DNA of 64,000 nucleotides from Protostelium mycophagum (taxonomy: Eukaryota; Evosea; Variosea; Protosteliida; Protosteliaceae), in the NCBI GenBank assembly GCA_002081555.1, contig MZNV01001684.1, positions 85,152-149,151 on the forward strand, read 5' to 3'. Numbering within the stretch: the stretch's first letter is position 1; the number at the start of each line of letters is the position of its first letter. Positions 46,974-59,700 of the stretch are shown one piece after another. The position numbers and the translations under genes were made by a program. A model generated the notes under the pieces. It had not been told where the DNA came from and made no database searches. It worked only from the letters and a program-made list of their open reading frames with translations.

Positions 46974-47760
46974 ATGACGAGAAAATTACATTCCCTGCAG
47001 ATCTCCTCTGTCGATCCCAACAACAAGCTCTGGGCCAACAATAAGAGCGGTTTCGGCTTTAAAATGTTACAGAAAATGGGATGGACAGAGGGTAAAGGTC
47101 TCGGAACAAACGAGGATGGCAACACAAACTATGTCAAAGTGAAGAAGAACCTTGAAAATAGAGGTGAGTGCTGTTCTAATTACCATTTATCCTGACGATC
47201 CATCCTCCCAATTTTCATTTACATATCTTGTCTTTTTAACCGATTCAGGTATTGGCGCCGGCACCCACAATGGACCCGATTGGAGATCTGGTGCTGTGGA
47301 ATTCAACGAACTCTTATCTCAACTGAAACAAGACGCCGAGGATGCCGAATCTTCAGAAGATGAAAGACCCAAGAAAAAAGCAAAAAAGACCCAGAAGGTT
47401 TGTTCTTTACCGGCCATCATGTATGACAAATCAACATCTTTGACAATAATATAGAAGCAAGAGGAATCATCAGATGAGTCATCCGAAGAGTCATCCTCTG
47501 AAGATGAAAACCCAAAAAAGAAGAAAAAGACACAAAAAGACAGTTCTGATGATTCAGAAAGCGAAAGTGAAGAGGAGAAGAGCAGAGTTCCAAAACACTT
47601 AATGTGAGTGATAAGAATGTTTTGTGAAGATTTGAAACTTCTTGAAAAGAGCGAGAAAAAATACAAAATATTGAATACTCGTAGTCACAGAAAGAGATAC
47701 AACAACAAGAATGTGAAGAATTATTCTGCAGAAGACATGCGTGCCATCCTTGGGCGATAA
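46974..47760 (+). CDS. PINX1: PINX1-like G-patch protein
   Basis: The start is ATG 46974. Residues 10-60 are the PINX1 N-terminus with its G-patch: SVDPNNKLWANNKSGFGFKM, LQKMGWTEGKGLGTNEDGN. The second exon gives GIGAGTHNGPDWRSGAVEFN, also as in PINX1. The middle is a Ser/Glu/Lys-rich stretch (SSDESSEESSSEDENPKKKK). The last exon, HRKRYNNKNVKNYSAEDMRA then ILGR-stop, matches the conserved C-terminal end of the family. PINX1/Gno1 proteins act in nucleolar rRNA processing with the DEAH helicase Prp43 and can inhibit telomerase. The stop is TAA 47758-47760. Confidence 0.9.
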
Positions 47761-47909
47761 AGGATCAATCATTATTTGCAAATTGCATCCGGACACAAAA
47801 CCTCGATTTTCCAATCTGTCATAGTTTCCTGCTTTCACTAAATGTTTGCGATGAAAAATCGAATTAAAATGGCTTTTAACGCTTAGAAGTCATCCCTAGG
47901 ATCCATCAG

Positions 47910-48218
47910 ATGACTTATGTGAGTGATGTTCTGTGGAGGGAGTGTAGTCAAGATACGGTGGGGATGAGGGCGTACAAGTTACAGATCACGAATTCAAGGC
48001 AGATATGAGATATCATGATGGTATCCTGATGTTCTCAGATAACAGCAGGTATGCAGTGAATTATCAGAAATATTGAACTGACAAGTGGCAGCTTGGTTTC
48101 GAACAAGACAGACGTGCTCATCAAGTCATATCTAGAGAGAAGATTGAGCAATTTGAGAAGAAGTGGAGAGCTTGGACCTCCTGAAGAAATAAAAGCATCC
48201 GGAACAAGTCTGCGATGA
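47910..48218 (+). CDS. Tiny unknown gene with two very short introns
   Basis: A possible three-exon gene: 47910-47918, 47948-48048 and 48086-48218, with introns of 29 and 37 nt (GTGAGT...GTGTAG and GTATGC...ACAAG). Joined, it reads MTYSRYGGDEGVQVTDHEFK, ADMRYHDGILMFSDNSSGSL, VSNKTDVLIKSYLERRLSNL, RRSGELGPPEEIKASGTSLR-stop. The composition is soluble and helix-rich at the end. I recognise no family. The first exon is only three codons, so the real start may be elsewhere. The minus strand also has a frame here, which I think is a shadow. Confidence 0.4.
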
Positions 48219-48293
48219 TGGCCCACAATGATTCTCAAGGTGCCTTCTTGTGAGTTCTTTCAGTGATTCCAAGGTGAATGCTCATTTTATTGT

Positions 48294-51200
48294 TCAATCG
48301 TAATCCTCCAAGAACCTGTACTCAAAAGTGAACTCTGTCTTCTTCCTCTGGCACCATCCTGTCTCGTAGTCGAAATATACATATGTTCCTTGTTCATAGT
48401 CGTTAGATATCTCCTTTGGCTCTTCGTGGCGTTGAAACCAAGTCAGATATTTCTTGTGATAACGCCACGACTGTTTCTTCAATTCTTTAGCGGCGAGGTA
48501 TCTGTTTATGTTAGAATCATTTGTAGAATCAAAAATGTTTCTTCTGTGTTTTTTTTGTACAAAAATTTGATTTACGGCTGTTTTGATACAATTTGCGCAA
48601 GTGCATTTTGACAAAGAAATGTGGCAGCGCAGATTATGTCAAATTTACGTACTGTTGGTATGTGCCTTGCTGGAAGTAAAAGATGAAGAACAACGTGTCT
48701 GTGTCAAACTTCTCAAACAATGCCGGGTTCTCGAAAATCTGAGCAGGTGCCTTCCAATTTCAGCAATAATACTATTTCGATAATGAAGAAATACCTGTGG
48801 GTAATGGCTGGGTGTCGGGTAAGCATTTGGCTTGGGTCTGTGCCTCTCACTATCAACTGCCTCTGGTAGAAACTTCATAGAAGATTCTAAGAGACTCATC
48901 ATGCTATCTGTATGCTGTTCCATGCCGGCCATTCCTAAGTCTTTCAGTGTGTAGAACGACAAAAAACTTCTGCACCAGAAATAAAAAAATTAAATCATCT
49001 GATTGTAGTGAGGAGAAAGATTGCGGACCTGGTGTGAATTTGTGCTGTGTGGCAGAAGCAAAATCAGCGAGTGTTCCGGCACCCGTGTGATTCTGGTCGT
49101 CAAAAGTGACGTCGTTCTTATCATCAGATTCGTCCAAGTACTTTCTCTCAAACATCTCATGCGGCCTGCCATCTTCTGACATGGGCTGTCTACATCAGAT
49201 TTTTCGATGAAATTTCGAGGATTTCTCACCTGCGTTCCGATGACTGGGTTCATCAAGTTGGCAGAGGGAGGAATGATGGCGGAGTTTGATGGTGTGACTC
49301 CGCCCGGGGTGTGTGTTGTCGACGACACATACGGCAATGCCGCACTTCCGGAGGTGGGAGGGGCGATGGCGGCGGACATGGCGGGGGTGGGAGGAGGGGT
49401 GATAGAAGACGGTGTTGTAGATGGTGGGGTTATGGAAGCATTGCTTCCCGGAGCGTTACGAACGAATTGGTTATACTGTACACCTTGGTCTTCTGTTGGA
49501 GATTGTGAAGCCGCAATTGCAGCGGCAGAAGGAACGGACGATGGCTTTGCCGGTGATGCTAGTCATATTAAAATCTGTAACAATATTAATATAACTTACC
49601 TTGTGGTGTGGCACCCGCTGGGCCCGTGGACACATTTCGTGGTCTCGCGATTGTGACAGGTTGTGTTGTTGTCGAGGCAACTGGGAGGATTAGCAGGAAC
49701 CTTTGTAAATAGAGCTGTAGATGGACAAACCTGGAGTAGGGGCCGAGGGTGTGACTTTTCTCGGGGTGTTGGTGGGTGCAGCTGCGGCTTGTTGTGCTGC
49801 TTGCGCTGCTACTTGAGCTTGAGCTTGTTTCTGTGACTCTGCCAACTTTTGTGCCTCTGCCTGCTTCTGTGCCTCCGCCAATTTTTGTGCTTCAGCCTAT
49901 CACGATGAGTCGGTTTTGCATCCAACGAATAATTATGTACAGAGGAACTCCCAGGTATTACAATAAACAAGATATTTTATGCAACAAAAAAAGGTTAATA
50001 TAATGAGTTATCACCTGTGCAGCTGCAGCCTTTTGTTGAGCGGCTTTCAGGTTGTTACTCAATATTGAATACTGAGCGACAGGTGTTGGCGGAGGTTTCT
50101 GTGGTGATGGGGGAACAGCAGCAGCAGCAGCAGCAGCCTTAACTACGAATCATAAGTACAAAATTTCATGAATATTTCAAACCTGGCGGGGATGGTTCTG
50201 GTGGTGCCTTCGGTTTATTCGCACTAATCAACACGCCTGTACTCGCGTTAAGCTTGGCAGCAGCAGGGGGCGGTGTTGGCTGTGTCGGAATGGCCGTTGT
50301 AGATTGAGTCAGGCCAGGTCTTCCCCTGTCATTATCCTCATTTTCTTCATCACTATCTGATAGATCTCCTGTAGAAGACCGCAGAAAGCCATCTTCGTCT
50401 TCCTAATACTTTCTCAGAAAAAGGGCTCAAGAATTTGATCCTGAAAATTAAAGTAAATTTTTACCTTGAGGCCTAAGCTGTCGTATATTTCTGTATCTTC
50501 AATGAATTCTGGGTCTGCATTGCTCTCTATGTAATAATCTACACCGTCCATGATCTCATCCACCTGTACATGTCACATCACGGATCGAATCAGACATGTT
50601 CTATTTTTAGAGCGATTCAGGTGGGTGTACGTACCTGTTCGGTGGTGATCGTGTCGTTTTCAAGATTTCGAAGAATCTTTTCGAGCTTGTCAATGTGGAA
50701 ATTATGTCGCTCGACTTGTCTGGCCAACTCCTCCGCCCTACATCTGTTAAGAAGGCAGAGAGAGGTATATCCTCACCTCGGGTTGGGCACCGTTTTCTTT
50801 CCTTTTGTGACGGGTTGTAATGTCTCTATCTCTGCCTCTACCAAATCTTTTTGATCTCTACACAAATTTAAAATTTGCAATTAGGTGCTGATCTAGCGTT
50901 GATATGGGCTCGATAAGATCTGATCATGAGAAATAAGAGGAGACTTACGATAAAGATCGTAGTGATTTGCCGATCCAATTTCGTTGTGTGTTCTTTCCGT
51001 CGTCGTCATTTGTTGCCTGTGATAGACCCTCTTTTGAGAAGGCTTTCATTTTTGAATCACGTTCACAGGCCTTAAATTGTTCCATTTTCTGAGGGAAAGG
51101 TCAGATTGGTGCCAAATTGACCAAAATGTTGGTGTATTAGACGCTCAAAGGTATGTTAGTGGACTCACGCTCTCTATATTTTTTCTGGCTTCAAGTAGAG

Positions 51201-51562
51201 GGTTCTTTTGCTTCACATCGTTTGAGGCTATCCAGGCTTTAATCTGGTCTCGACTTCTTTGTAACTTTTTGATTTCCTTCTTCAGATCCGACTCATACTT
51301 CTCCTTTTGGTTCGCCGATGTCGCTGAATGGACCTGCGCAGAGATCAGAGGGAAATATGAAATTAAAGAGTATTATTAGCCGTATGAATTACCTTCTCTA
51401 AAATATTGTCGAACTCTTCTGTCCCCTCTATCACCTTCTTGAGGAGACGATCTATCTCGCCTGGTCGAAATTTAGCACCAAGAGTGGTTCAGTTAACTTG
51501 GCAAATAACCCTCTTTGACAAACTCTTATTCTCTTACCTTGCAATTTCCGATTAACGGACAT
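48294..51562 (-). CDS. CNOT3: CCR4-NOT complex subunit 3 (NOT3/NOT5)
   Basis: The start is ATG 51562-51560 ([20 protein letters not shown] across an intron). The N-terminal coiled coil is strongly conserved: [61 protein letters not shown] long Pro/Ala/Gln-rich middle follows (near 50130 an Ala run; near 49880 repeats of [18 protein letters not shown]). The C-terminal NOT box ends [40 protein letters not shown], then [20 protein letters not shown] and EYRFLEDYD-stop (48296-48294). Both ends match human CNOT3. The complex deadenylates mRNA and represses transcription and translation. Confidence 0.93.
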
Positions 51563-51956
51563 GTTTGTGTGGTCGATGTGATATGTATGAATCACCCAAA
51601 TTGCGTTACAATGCAATGCGACTTTAAACCGGTTTGAAAGGTTTTTCCAATCGAAATAATGCATCATAAATCGATTATAAACCTATGCTTATTGGAGAGT
51701 CTTGATCTGATATCCTTGTCTTCAAATTAAATTTAATTTATATATAAAGTCTTATTGTTCCAGTAATTTATCCTTCTATTATCTCGAAGTAGACTTCAAA
51801 CGATTTGGACAATAGAAAATGGATCAAGAAGCACGAGGAAGAAGCTCAAGACACTTTGGAACTAAAAAATCAGGATAAAACCTTGGCGACAAACAACGAG
51901 CCATTTCCTCAAAATTTTTGGTGATTCGAACATTTTCATCAGATCACATCAAAAAG

Positions 51957-53155
51957 ATGGCCGATCGTCGTGTGACAAACAAATATTACCCACCAGATTG
52001 GGACCCATCTAAGGGGTCTATCAACACCTTTGTCGGTCAACATCCCCTCAGAGATCGAGCCCGCAAGCTGCATGAAGGCATTCTCATCGTCCGTTTCGAG
52101 ATGCCCTATAACATCTGGTGTGGAGGATGCAAAGCTCACATTGGAAAGGGTGTACGTTTCAACGCGGAGAAGAAACAAGCCGGAAATTACTTCAGTACCA
52201 AGATATGGAACTTTGGTATGAAATGTCACCTCTGCAGCCATCGTATAGAGGTTGAGACCGATCCAAAAAATTCAGAGTACATTGTCAAAGTGGGCGCGGA
52301 GAGAAAGACAGAAACATGGGATAATTCAGACACGGGTGTCCTCCAATTGATGAGCGAAGAACATTCCGAAAAGATGGCTGAGGACCCATTTTTTAGATTA
52401 GAACATGCCTCTAAAGACATCGCCAAGGCCAAAGAATCCGTACCACAACTGGAAGATCTGTTGGCGTTCAAAGAGAAGAGAAACGATACGAGGGAGGTCA
52501 ATGCATTATTAAGAGCAGAGAACAGAAGACAGAGGAAAGAGCAGCAGAGTATGGAGAGGGATGGGAGGCTGAAAGGTGAAGCTCATTCTTTTCTGTGAAA
52601 CGATTTATTTCTTCTGCTGAGGAATGCATCAATTGTATATTTAAATATATTTTTTCGTGTGTTTGTGCTGTGATTTTTTTGCTTCATTGCGCATGAAATG
52701 AATACAAGCATAAACAAATAGACATTGAAAACTGTTTGACTTTTTCGAAGGTATATCTTAATACACTGCGATTTTTCGAAACAATTTTATTTATTTCTTC
52801 TGCTGAATTTGTACTGAACTCGTGATTTCCTTTCTAGTCGTTATCATATTTACTGAGAGGTTTAGGACTACCGATGGCGCTACTGCCCAGCAATGACAGC
52901 GACCGTATCGCAGCAGAACAAGTTGTATTCGCCAAAGACAAGGGCTCACTGCTGCAGTCACTCAAGAAGAGGAAGCTACAAGTGGCTTCTGCCTCTATAT
53001 TTGGCAAGAGTAAGAATGATGACATCAAGAAGATGAGAATCGATCTGTTGTCCTCTGTTACGAAGAGCCAACAACCCCTTCTCAATGCGTTGAAACCGAA
53101 GACCTCCACATTGAATGGAAAGACATCATCGAAAGTGAATGTGGTCACCAGATAA
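51957..53155 (+). CDS. YJU2/CWC16 family splicing factor (CCDC130/YJU2B-like)
   Basis: The start is ATG 51957 (MADRRVTNKYYPPDWDPSKG). Exon 1 (to about 52574) has PYNIWCGGCKAHIGKGVRFN, then FSTKIWNFGMKCHLCSHRIE, the two CxxC pairs of the family, and TDPKNSEYIVKVGAERKTET. Exon 2 (from 52837) gives SLSYLLRGLGLPMALLPSND and ASIFGKSKNDDIKKMR. The GLG.P..P....D and ASIFG motifs favour CCDC130/YJU2B over YJU2 itself. Members join the spliceosome around the catalytic steps. The intron (about 262 nt) is longer than most here. The stop is TAA 53153-53155. Confidence 0.88.
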
Positions 53156-53309
53156 AATTTGTACATGTTTCAGCTTCTTTTCGTGCAACAGAGAAAGCTT
53201 GATGAGGAGTCTAAACTTGTGTTTCAATTTGGTGTCTGGATTCAATTTATGGCAGGAAATGTCATCTCAGGAGGATGTGATCAAGATCATTTCAAAAATC
53301 AAATAACGA

Positions 53310-54727
53310 ATGGAGGTTGATCCGGCACCACAACAAGAACAATGGCGCCACACATTCCCTTTCTTAATAAACTGTATCGAGGTGATATCTCTCACAATGA
53401 GCACCTCACAAATCATGATTTTAGATTGGACAAATTAGAGATGGACCACCTTCTTTAATCATGGGACTACCTGATGGACGTATCCAGTTATGGAATCAGG
53501 AGAGTGAGGGCTCTATCGAGACGAAAGGTGGATCGATACAGAAGCTCTCATTTCATCGTCACGGGAACAGCTCTTCCAATAATTGCGACCTGATTACAGG
53601 AGATGCAGATGGAAACGTTGTCTTATTTGCCTCTGGTGAGATCTTGGCAAGGTGATTGATCATTAAAAACACCACATTTTTAATCACTCCAGACATCGCT
53701 GCGGCTCCACGATTACCTGTCTGGCGGTTGATAATCGAGATCAGACCATTTTAATCGCTGAATCTACAGGCCTCGTCTCTGCGCTGCGCTCTCCAGCAGA
53801 AATACAATTTAAATTCGACTCTCATGCGCGCGAAATTAACTACTCTCGCATGACCAGCACAGAGGGGGTGAGTCACTTTTTGGCGGGAATTCTGTGATGT
53901 CGACAGTGTACAGGGACATAGAGGTGGGAGTGTACATAATATGGAGATGATCAGCACTGTCGACAAGATGGGAGTCTGTACACATCTCATTGTAGTATCA
54001 AATGGTAAGTCAGATATTTAAAAGTTTCTGAGTAAAACTCATGAAATTAGGATCTGACGCACTACAATTCTACGCGAGATCTGAGAAAGTTTTCACGTTA
54101 AGATTACCGTCACCCATCACGTGTTTTGTTGTCGGAAATTTTGCGGAAAGACCTGGTCACTACAACGATGACGTGTCAAAACGCAACGAGAAGCAACAGG
54201 TGGATAGTCAGTGTACTTTTTTTGCGAATTAAATGTTGTAGATTGTCGTAGCATGCAGGGATGGTCTTGTGTACATTGTCGACGCTTTTGAGGCGAGGCC
54301 GTTCTTCAGAACAGATCACGTGATCACACAGATGCGGCGGCTTCCTACACGAAGGACAAGAAATAACGTCGACGGGCTCCTTTGTATCGGCCACTTTGAC
54401 GCAGTGCACCTTTACAGAGAGGGAGAGGTCTGCCTTATATTTTTTCACTTTTAACTTCTGAATGGTTGATATAAAATGCAAGTAATGCGAATTTGAGGCA
54501 TTTTTCTGTTGGTTTGTGGCACACAGGTCCAAAAGATATTTGAAATCTCGCAAGAGTAAAAATCTTATTTATTCGTTGACATGATGCAGCTGAAGAGGGA
54601 GGTGACACTGGATGACTGGGCAGCTTGTTTCTGCGTTGGTAAAATGGATAGAAATGAGGAGGCAGAAGTACAGACCATCTTAGCTCTAGTCAATGGGACT
54701 GTCACATCATACTTATTCAATGAGTAA
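53310..54727 (+). CDS. Beta-propeller protein resembling KICSTOR subunit ITFG2
   Basis: The start is ATG 53310 (MEVDPAPQQEQWRHTFPFLI). Blade-like pieces follow: IGQIRDGPPSLIMGLPDGRI, CDLITGDADGNVVLFASGEI, CGSTITCLAVDNRDQTILIA, and DKMGVCTHLIVVSNGSDALQ. An exon from about 54241 reads IVVACRDGLVYIVDAFEARP, like the EEVVACAWDGQTYIID region of human ITFG2, and later LLCIGHFDAVHLYREGE. The last exon ends TVTSYLFNE-stop (54725-54727). ITFG2 belongs to KICSTOR, which tethers GATOR1 to lysosomes in nutrient sensing. The assignment rests on remembered similarity and propeller pattern only. Confidence 0.5.
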
Positions 54728-54941
54728 TAAAATGAAAGGGAGATACTCAAAAATTCTTGGAAAGTTCAATCGAAGATCTGGCAGGTGTCCCCCTAAGGTC
54801 CTGCAATTATTCGATAACTAATTCTGCACAATACGCTAAGAGCACGTTCCTTACCGCAAATTCCGTTAACAATGACGGAAGAGTCAAGAATTCTCGCTCA
54901 ACATTTCCACGGCTGCCACATGCCCATTTCGACAGCTCAAC

Positions 54942-55871
54942 ATGAAGCGCACCATCGCCCTCTTGGCCTCTTTTTGCCTGCTTAATACCTCCGCTTATCG
55001 ATTGTCCATCACTCCTCACGCTCATGAAGATGGACAATATTCATCCTCTATCGGTGCTCTTGAATGTCATGTTGATACTCGCCATGTGGTGAGTTCCTCA
55101 TTGAGCTTCTCTTTCCTTCACTGACACCTTTACAGGTATCCTTTCCTGGAGTGAACGCCTGCGATCCCGTTTGCTACCAATTTACCTCTTTGAAAAATAA
55201 CGCCGTGACTTTGGTATGGTGATTCACCTGTCTGTCACCAGTATAATGTATCATAGGGATTTGGTATTGATGCCTCTGGTGGCGCTCATGATGTCTCCAG
55301 AACCATCTACCGTGCCATGACAGGAGTCGATGCCGATGGTGGTCCATTCGAGGTAGAAGTGCAGGAGCTGCCTTCCTCTCACTGCAGTTCTATATGGGAT
55401 GGCGGTCTTACTGGCTGGAATCCCAATGCTTACTTCTCATGCCCCGATGGCTCTTGGACACACCAAAACGCAAAGTTGTTGGATTACCGCGACATCCAGG
55501 TTTGTTACTATAGCCCACTTTTCCCGCCAAAATGACACGGTACAGTGCAAGATGGGAACAGGACAGACTTGTAGTGTACAAGGAACTTACGTACACTGCG
55601 CTAGTATGACATCAGGGGGTGGAAGCAGCGGAGGAGGTGCATCCTTCATCTTGATCCTGAGTTCTAAACTTTCACAGGCTCTTCTGGTGGCGGTGGCAGC
55701 GGCTGCACTCCCAACGTTTGGGCTTGTCAAGACAAGAAGATCAAACACTGCGGAGCAGGTTTGTCATTGTACACTGCCAGAGATTGATCTGTTGTAGATT
55801 CCCAATGGATTGACGTAGCCACTTGTCCCAACCAATGTAACGAGAACGGAGGCAACCCCTACTGTACATAA
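54942..55871 (+). CDS. Small secreted cysteine-containing protein, possibly double-psi beta-barrel
   Basis: A signal peptide (MKRTIALLASFCLLNTSAYR) begins at 54942. The mature part over about five exons reads FPGVNACDPVCYQFTSLKNN, AVTLFGIDASGGAHDVSRTI, and YRAMTGVDADGGPFEVEVQE, which recalls expansin/barwin-like barrels of secreted fungal and amoebal proteins (GIDASGGAHDVS, then a DGG.. turn). A Gly/Ser-rich linker (TSGGGSSGGG, then GSSGGGGSG) connects to a short cysteine-rich tail (CTPNVWACQDKKIKHCGAG then QWIDVATCPNQCNENGGNPY, ending CT-stop at 55869-55871). The linker-plus-tail design suggests a binding module. A role outside the cell, perhaps on walls, is inference. Confidence 0.6.
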
Positions 55872-56157
55872 ATTATATAAAAGAAAAATGCTCTTCTACA
55901 CTTGCAATTCCTCGAAATGCACACAAGCGCGAATTATGCTGCTTTATTACCGTGTGCGAATTTATCGCAATGAGCCAAGAATTCCAGGAAGGCACCGAAA
56001 AATGCCGGGAAATGCTAATTGTCCACCAAGTCACGGTAGTAGACATGTTCACAAGCGGTTATAAAGGCCTCCTGGGAAGCGACAATTCACGCATCTTTCC
56101 GAAGTGCTTGGGATTTTTTGCCTTCGTCCCACAAAACATGTTTTCACAACAGAACAA

Positions 56158-56569
56158 ATGAAAACTTCGATATTCTTCGTGTGCCTCTTATTGTATGTGT
56201 CCGCCTGCCAAGATGAAGAGGAGAGCATCCAGGGCATCAAGTCCGTGGGGGTTGGCACCACCACGACTGTTAGCGTGATCGCTGCGGCAAAAACCGCCAT
56301 TGCAGCGATTGGATTCAAATCAGGGGGCGTTGCTGCCGGTTCTATCGCAGCAAGTGAGTAACGCCGACGAAGATCAAAACTGAAATGATGCAGGTATGAT
56401 GGGCTCAGCAACCTCGGCTGGGAGTGCTTTTGCTGTGGCTCAGACCATAGGTGCTTCTACATTAGGTGTGGCTGCTGGTATACTCGCCGGACCAGCCGCC
56501 GTTGTTGGTTCTATTTCCTCGGATAAAACAGTCACCGACATAAACTCTTCACCCAGTTCATTAAAATGA
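56158..56569 (+). CDS. ISG12/IFI6-IFI27 family small hydrophobic protein
   Basis: The start is ATG 56158. A signal peptide with a possible lipobox-like end (MKTSIFFVCLLLYVSACQ) is followed by the Gly/Ala-rich hydrophobic domain: AAKTAIAAIGFKSGGVAAGS, IAASGMMGSATSAGSAFAVA, and TLGVAAGILAGPAAVVGSIS across one intron near 56355-56394. The spacing A.GF...G..AGS.AA.MM is the signature of the interferon-inducible ISG12 family. Vertebrate members sit in mitochondria or ER and affect apoptosis; functions in protists are unknown. The N-terminal signal is longer and more polar after cleavage than in mammals. The stop is TGA 56567-56569. Confidence 0.75.
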
Positions 56570-56747
56570 ATTATCTCGCTTGGTGTCGAAGAAAGAGAGT
56601 GACTTGTACTGTGATCGATTGCGCCTTGGGTTGGCTTTTTCATGATTTTTTTGCAGATTTTCTGTTGCAAATTTGTCGACGGTGAATATCTTGTCGACAA
56701 AAATTGATGAGATCTGATCTCACATACTGCGATATCAGGAAGAGGAG

Positions 56748-59700
56748 ATGCTGGTCCTATTAAGACACCAGCAGAAGAACCTCAGAGCAGTAAAAGGTAT
56801 ATATATTGACAATAAGAACTTATCAAATAATGTCTTGTCTTATTCTGATATAGGGTCCACCCCCACTCCCCTCTTTTCGAGGTCCATCAGTAGCAGGGAG
56901 TTGAAAGAGTTTAAGACCAAGCAACATAAAAATCACAATCACAGGGTAATCACCGCTGATGATATGCTGTTCTTCATTGACTTTATAAGGTCAAACCACA
57001 CATACCCCACTGGACTGATATCTATGAGATTCCCCAAAAGAAGGTTGTGAAAGAGGATCACCTCACTCGTTTGGGTTACAAGATCAAAGTGCCTGAACTG
57101 ATCACACTGGAAAATGCCAGAGACAGCGGACCTATTGTGAGGATGGAGACTGGCTATGAGCTCAGCCCATTTTTACATTTTAATTCGGCCTCAACACTAA
57201 ATCATCTCTCACCAACTGTCGTAAAGTCTTTAGTAGAGTATGCCCTGGTAAGATTCAGACAAAAGACTGGTGATCTGATCGAATGTCCTTAGTACTATGG
57301 TTCCTCAAACGCCTACTCTTCCATCATGCTGAAGTCTTTTGGAAGTGTTTGGTGTTCTGGAATGGACTTTGTCAGTGAGTGCTTCGAACTTTTATTCTAC
57401 ATTATCACCGATTGACTTTTAAGCTCTGGCAACTACATCAGACGCCGAGAAGCATCAATACCTAGACAGCTTGATTAATGTGTTGAGATACTTTAATGCA
57501 TGGCAGAAGCCCTTCATCCCAATCTTAGATGGAGCTGCAAGTGAGTTGATGAACACATGATTTATTCTTTTTTTTCCCGTGTGTCAAATGGCGTGACCAT
57601 CATTCCACAACTTTATTTCCTCATCTCAATTCTTTTTATTAAAGTGATGCAGACGGAGTCGGAGCCTCTTTATTTTTGGCCGGAGGTCTTCGTATTGCCA
57701 CAAACCAATCCATCGTCTCTTTCAACGACGCAGGTGAGCCCCAAAAAACACCAAATTTTCATTAAAAAATCGTAGCGGACGGTTTGGTACCAATTGGAAG
57801 CACCCACTTTTTGGCGAATATGCCTCGCAACTTTGGAATATTTTTGGGACTTTCAGGAGTACCTCTTGAGGGCAAAGACTTGGTGTGAGTTTCTTCATAT
57901 TTATATCATTCTATTAACATCTAAATAGAACATACGGATTTGCCAACCACTATATATCCACAGAAATGATCAAGATGTTTGCTGAAAGGTGAGTCTCAAT
58001 TGATTGTGATGTACACAAATAAATGTCGGCAGAATGAGCCACACACCCGTTGTAGAGACAGACAGCATATTGGACATAGTCAAAGAATGGGATCGTGCTT
58101 GGGCAGGTAGGTCACGTGTCCCTCTTTGCGATTTTGACGCATTGTAGATCCTCAAACTGAGACCCAATATTCTGCATACGCGGACTCGATAGAAGAGGCC
58201 TTTGGACACGACACAGTCGAGGGAGTAAGTACTTACCTCATTCTTGACATTTATTCATCTCATGCAGATCTTGAACGCCTTGAAGAGCTCTGAAATACCG
58301 TTTCTGCGTAAATTACACCAAAAGATGGCAATATTTGACGCTCACACATTGCGCGTCAACCTCGATGTGCTGAAGGCCGTCAGAGATAATAAACTCAGCT
58401 TTGAGGAGTCTCTCGGCGTGGAGAAGGACGCCACCCTCTTCTTAATGGTACGTAAAATGTTTGATGACGTCATCCACAGTTCTCATCGTTTACAGAACCG
58501 TTCTTACTTCCAGACTAAATTCGCGCAACCCAAGAAATTCACAGCTGGAAAATATTTCGAATGGGACAGCGCCATGATGCCAAGCCGCACCAGAGCACAT
58601 CTTCTATTAGACTCCCCTGCAGCCAGAAGAGAGTGAGTATTCTTCATACTGATCATGCACAAGTCACCTTCTTCTGTGCCTATGGTATTCATTATTTCAG
58701 GGAGGTATTCCCTCATTTGAAGGAAATCGTGGACGTTGCTTTGGACAAGAGAATCAAATCTTCCATCATCAAAAAGCCCTTCGAACATAGCTGGGAGAGA
58801 GAGTTTCTTCTTGAGTTGGACGTACGTGTTTTAATCACATTCATCTCAAATGTTCATTATCTTCTTGTCTTCCACAATGTGGGGCTCTACCCTTGAAATT
58901 TCTTTGTAAATTAAATGTTATTAAATATGTGTAGAGAACCGGCCCCGCCCTCGAGGGAGGAGAGGCATTCTTGAATGTTAGCACACCAGAGAGTGAGCTT
59001 GCCAAGTGGAAGAGCAACGAACCTTTTGACAAGGAGGTCAGATCTGCAGTTTTAATTTCCCGATGTTCTGACATTTTCCCAGGTGTTGGTGAAGGCACTT
59101 TTGGAGGCAGAAACTGAGCTGGACGAACTGTTCCAACACTGGAACACAAAAACAAACATAAAGCCACTGTACAACGAAGAGGATCACGCCAACGCCACAT
59201 CCCTCAACTTGAACAAGGCCAGCATAGAGGCAGCCGTTGCCAGGTTACCCGTCAGCAGAGTGGATGAGGTAATATATTTTTCAACACTTGAATTCACGGG
59301 ATGATTTTGTTTTAGGTCTTGAGAATCGACCAGATCGCCCGATCTGCACCTACTTTCAAGGAAGAGTGAGTCTACAATTCTCCCGCCAAAATAACTGACT
59401 CGTTGTAGATACGGAATGAAGGTCAAATTAGGAAGCGCCACAACCCACGTCTTGTGGAGCTCAGATTACATGACCATCGACAAACTACGCTCTGGACTTG
59501 TGTATGTCCATCTTGAATTTTAGAAATCCTCTGTCTACAACGATTAAAATATCGCTTGGATCTTGTGGCGAGTTGTAGTTGCGAATTATGAAATTTTTCA
59601 ATACGGAGCTGATGACGCACAGACAACCTTTTGATAAACAGTTGGAAAAGGAGCTCATGAGAAGATTCGACGAAGTGTGCGAAGAGGCACATCTACTCAA

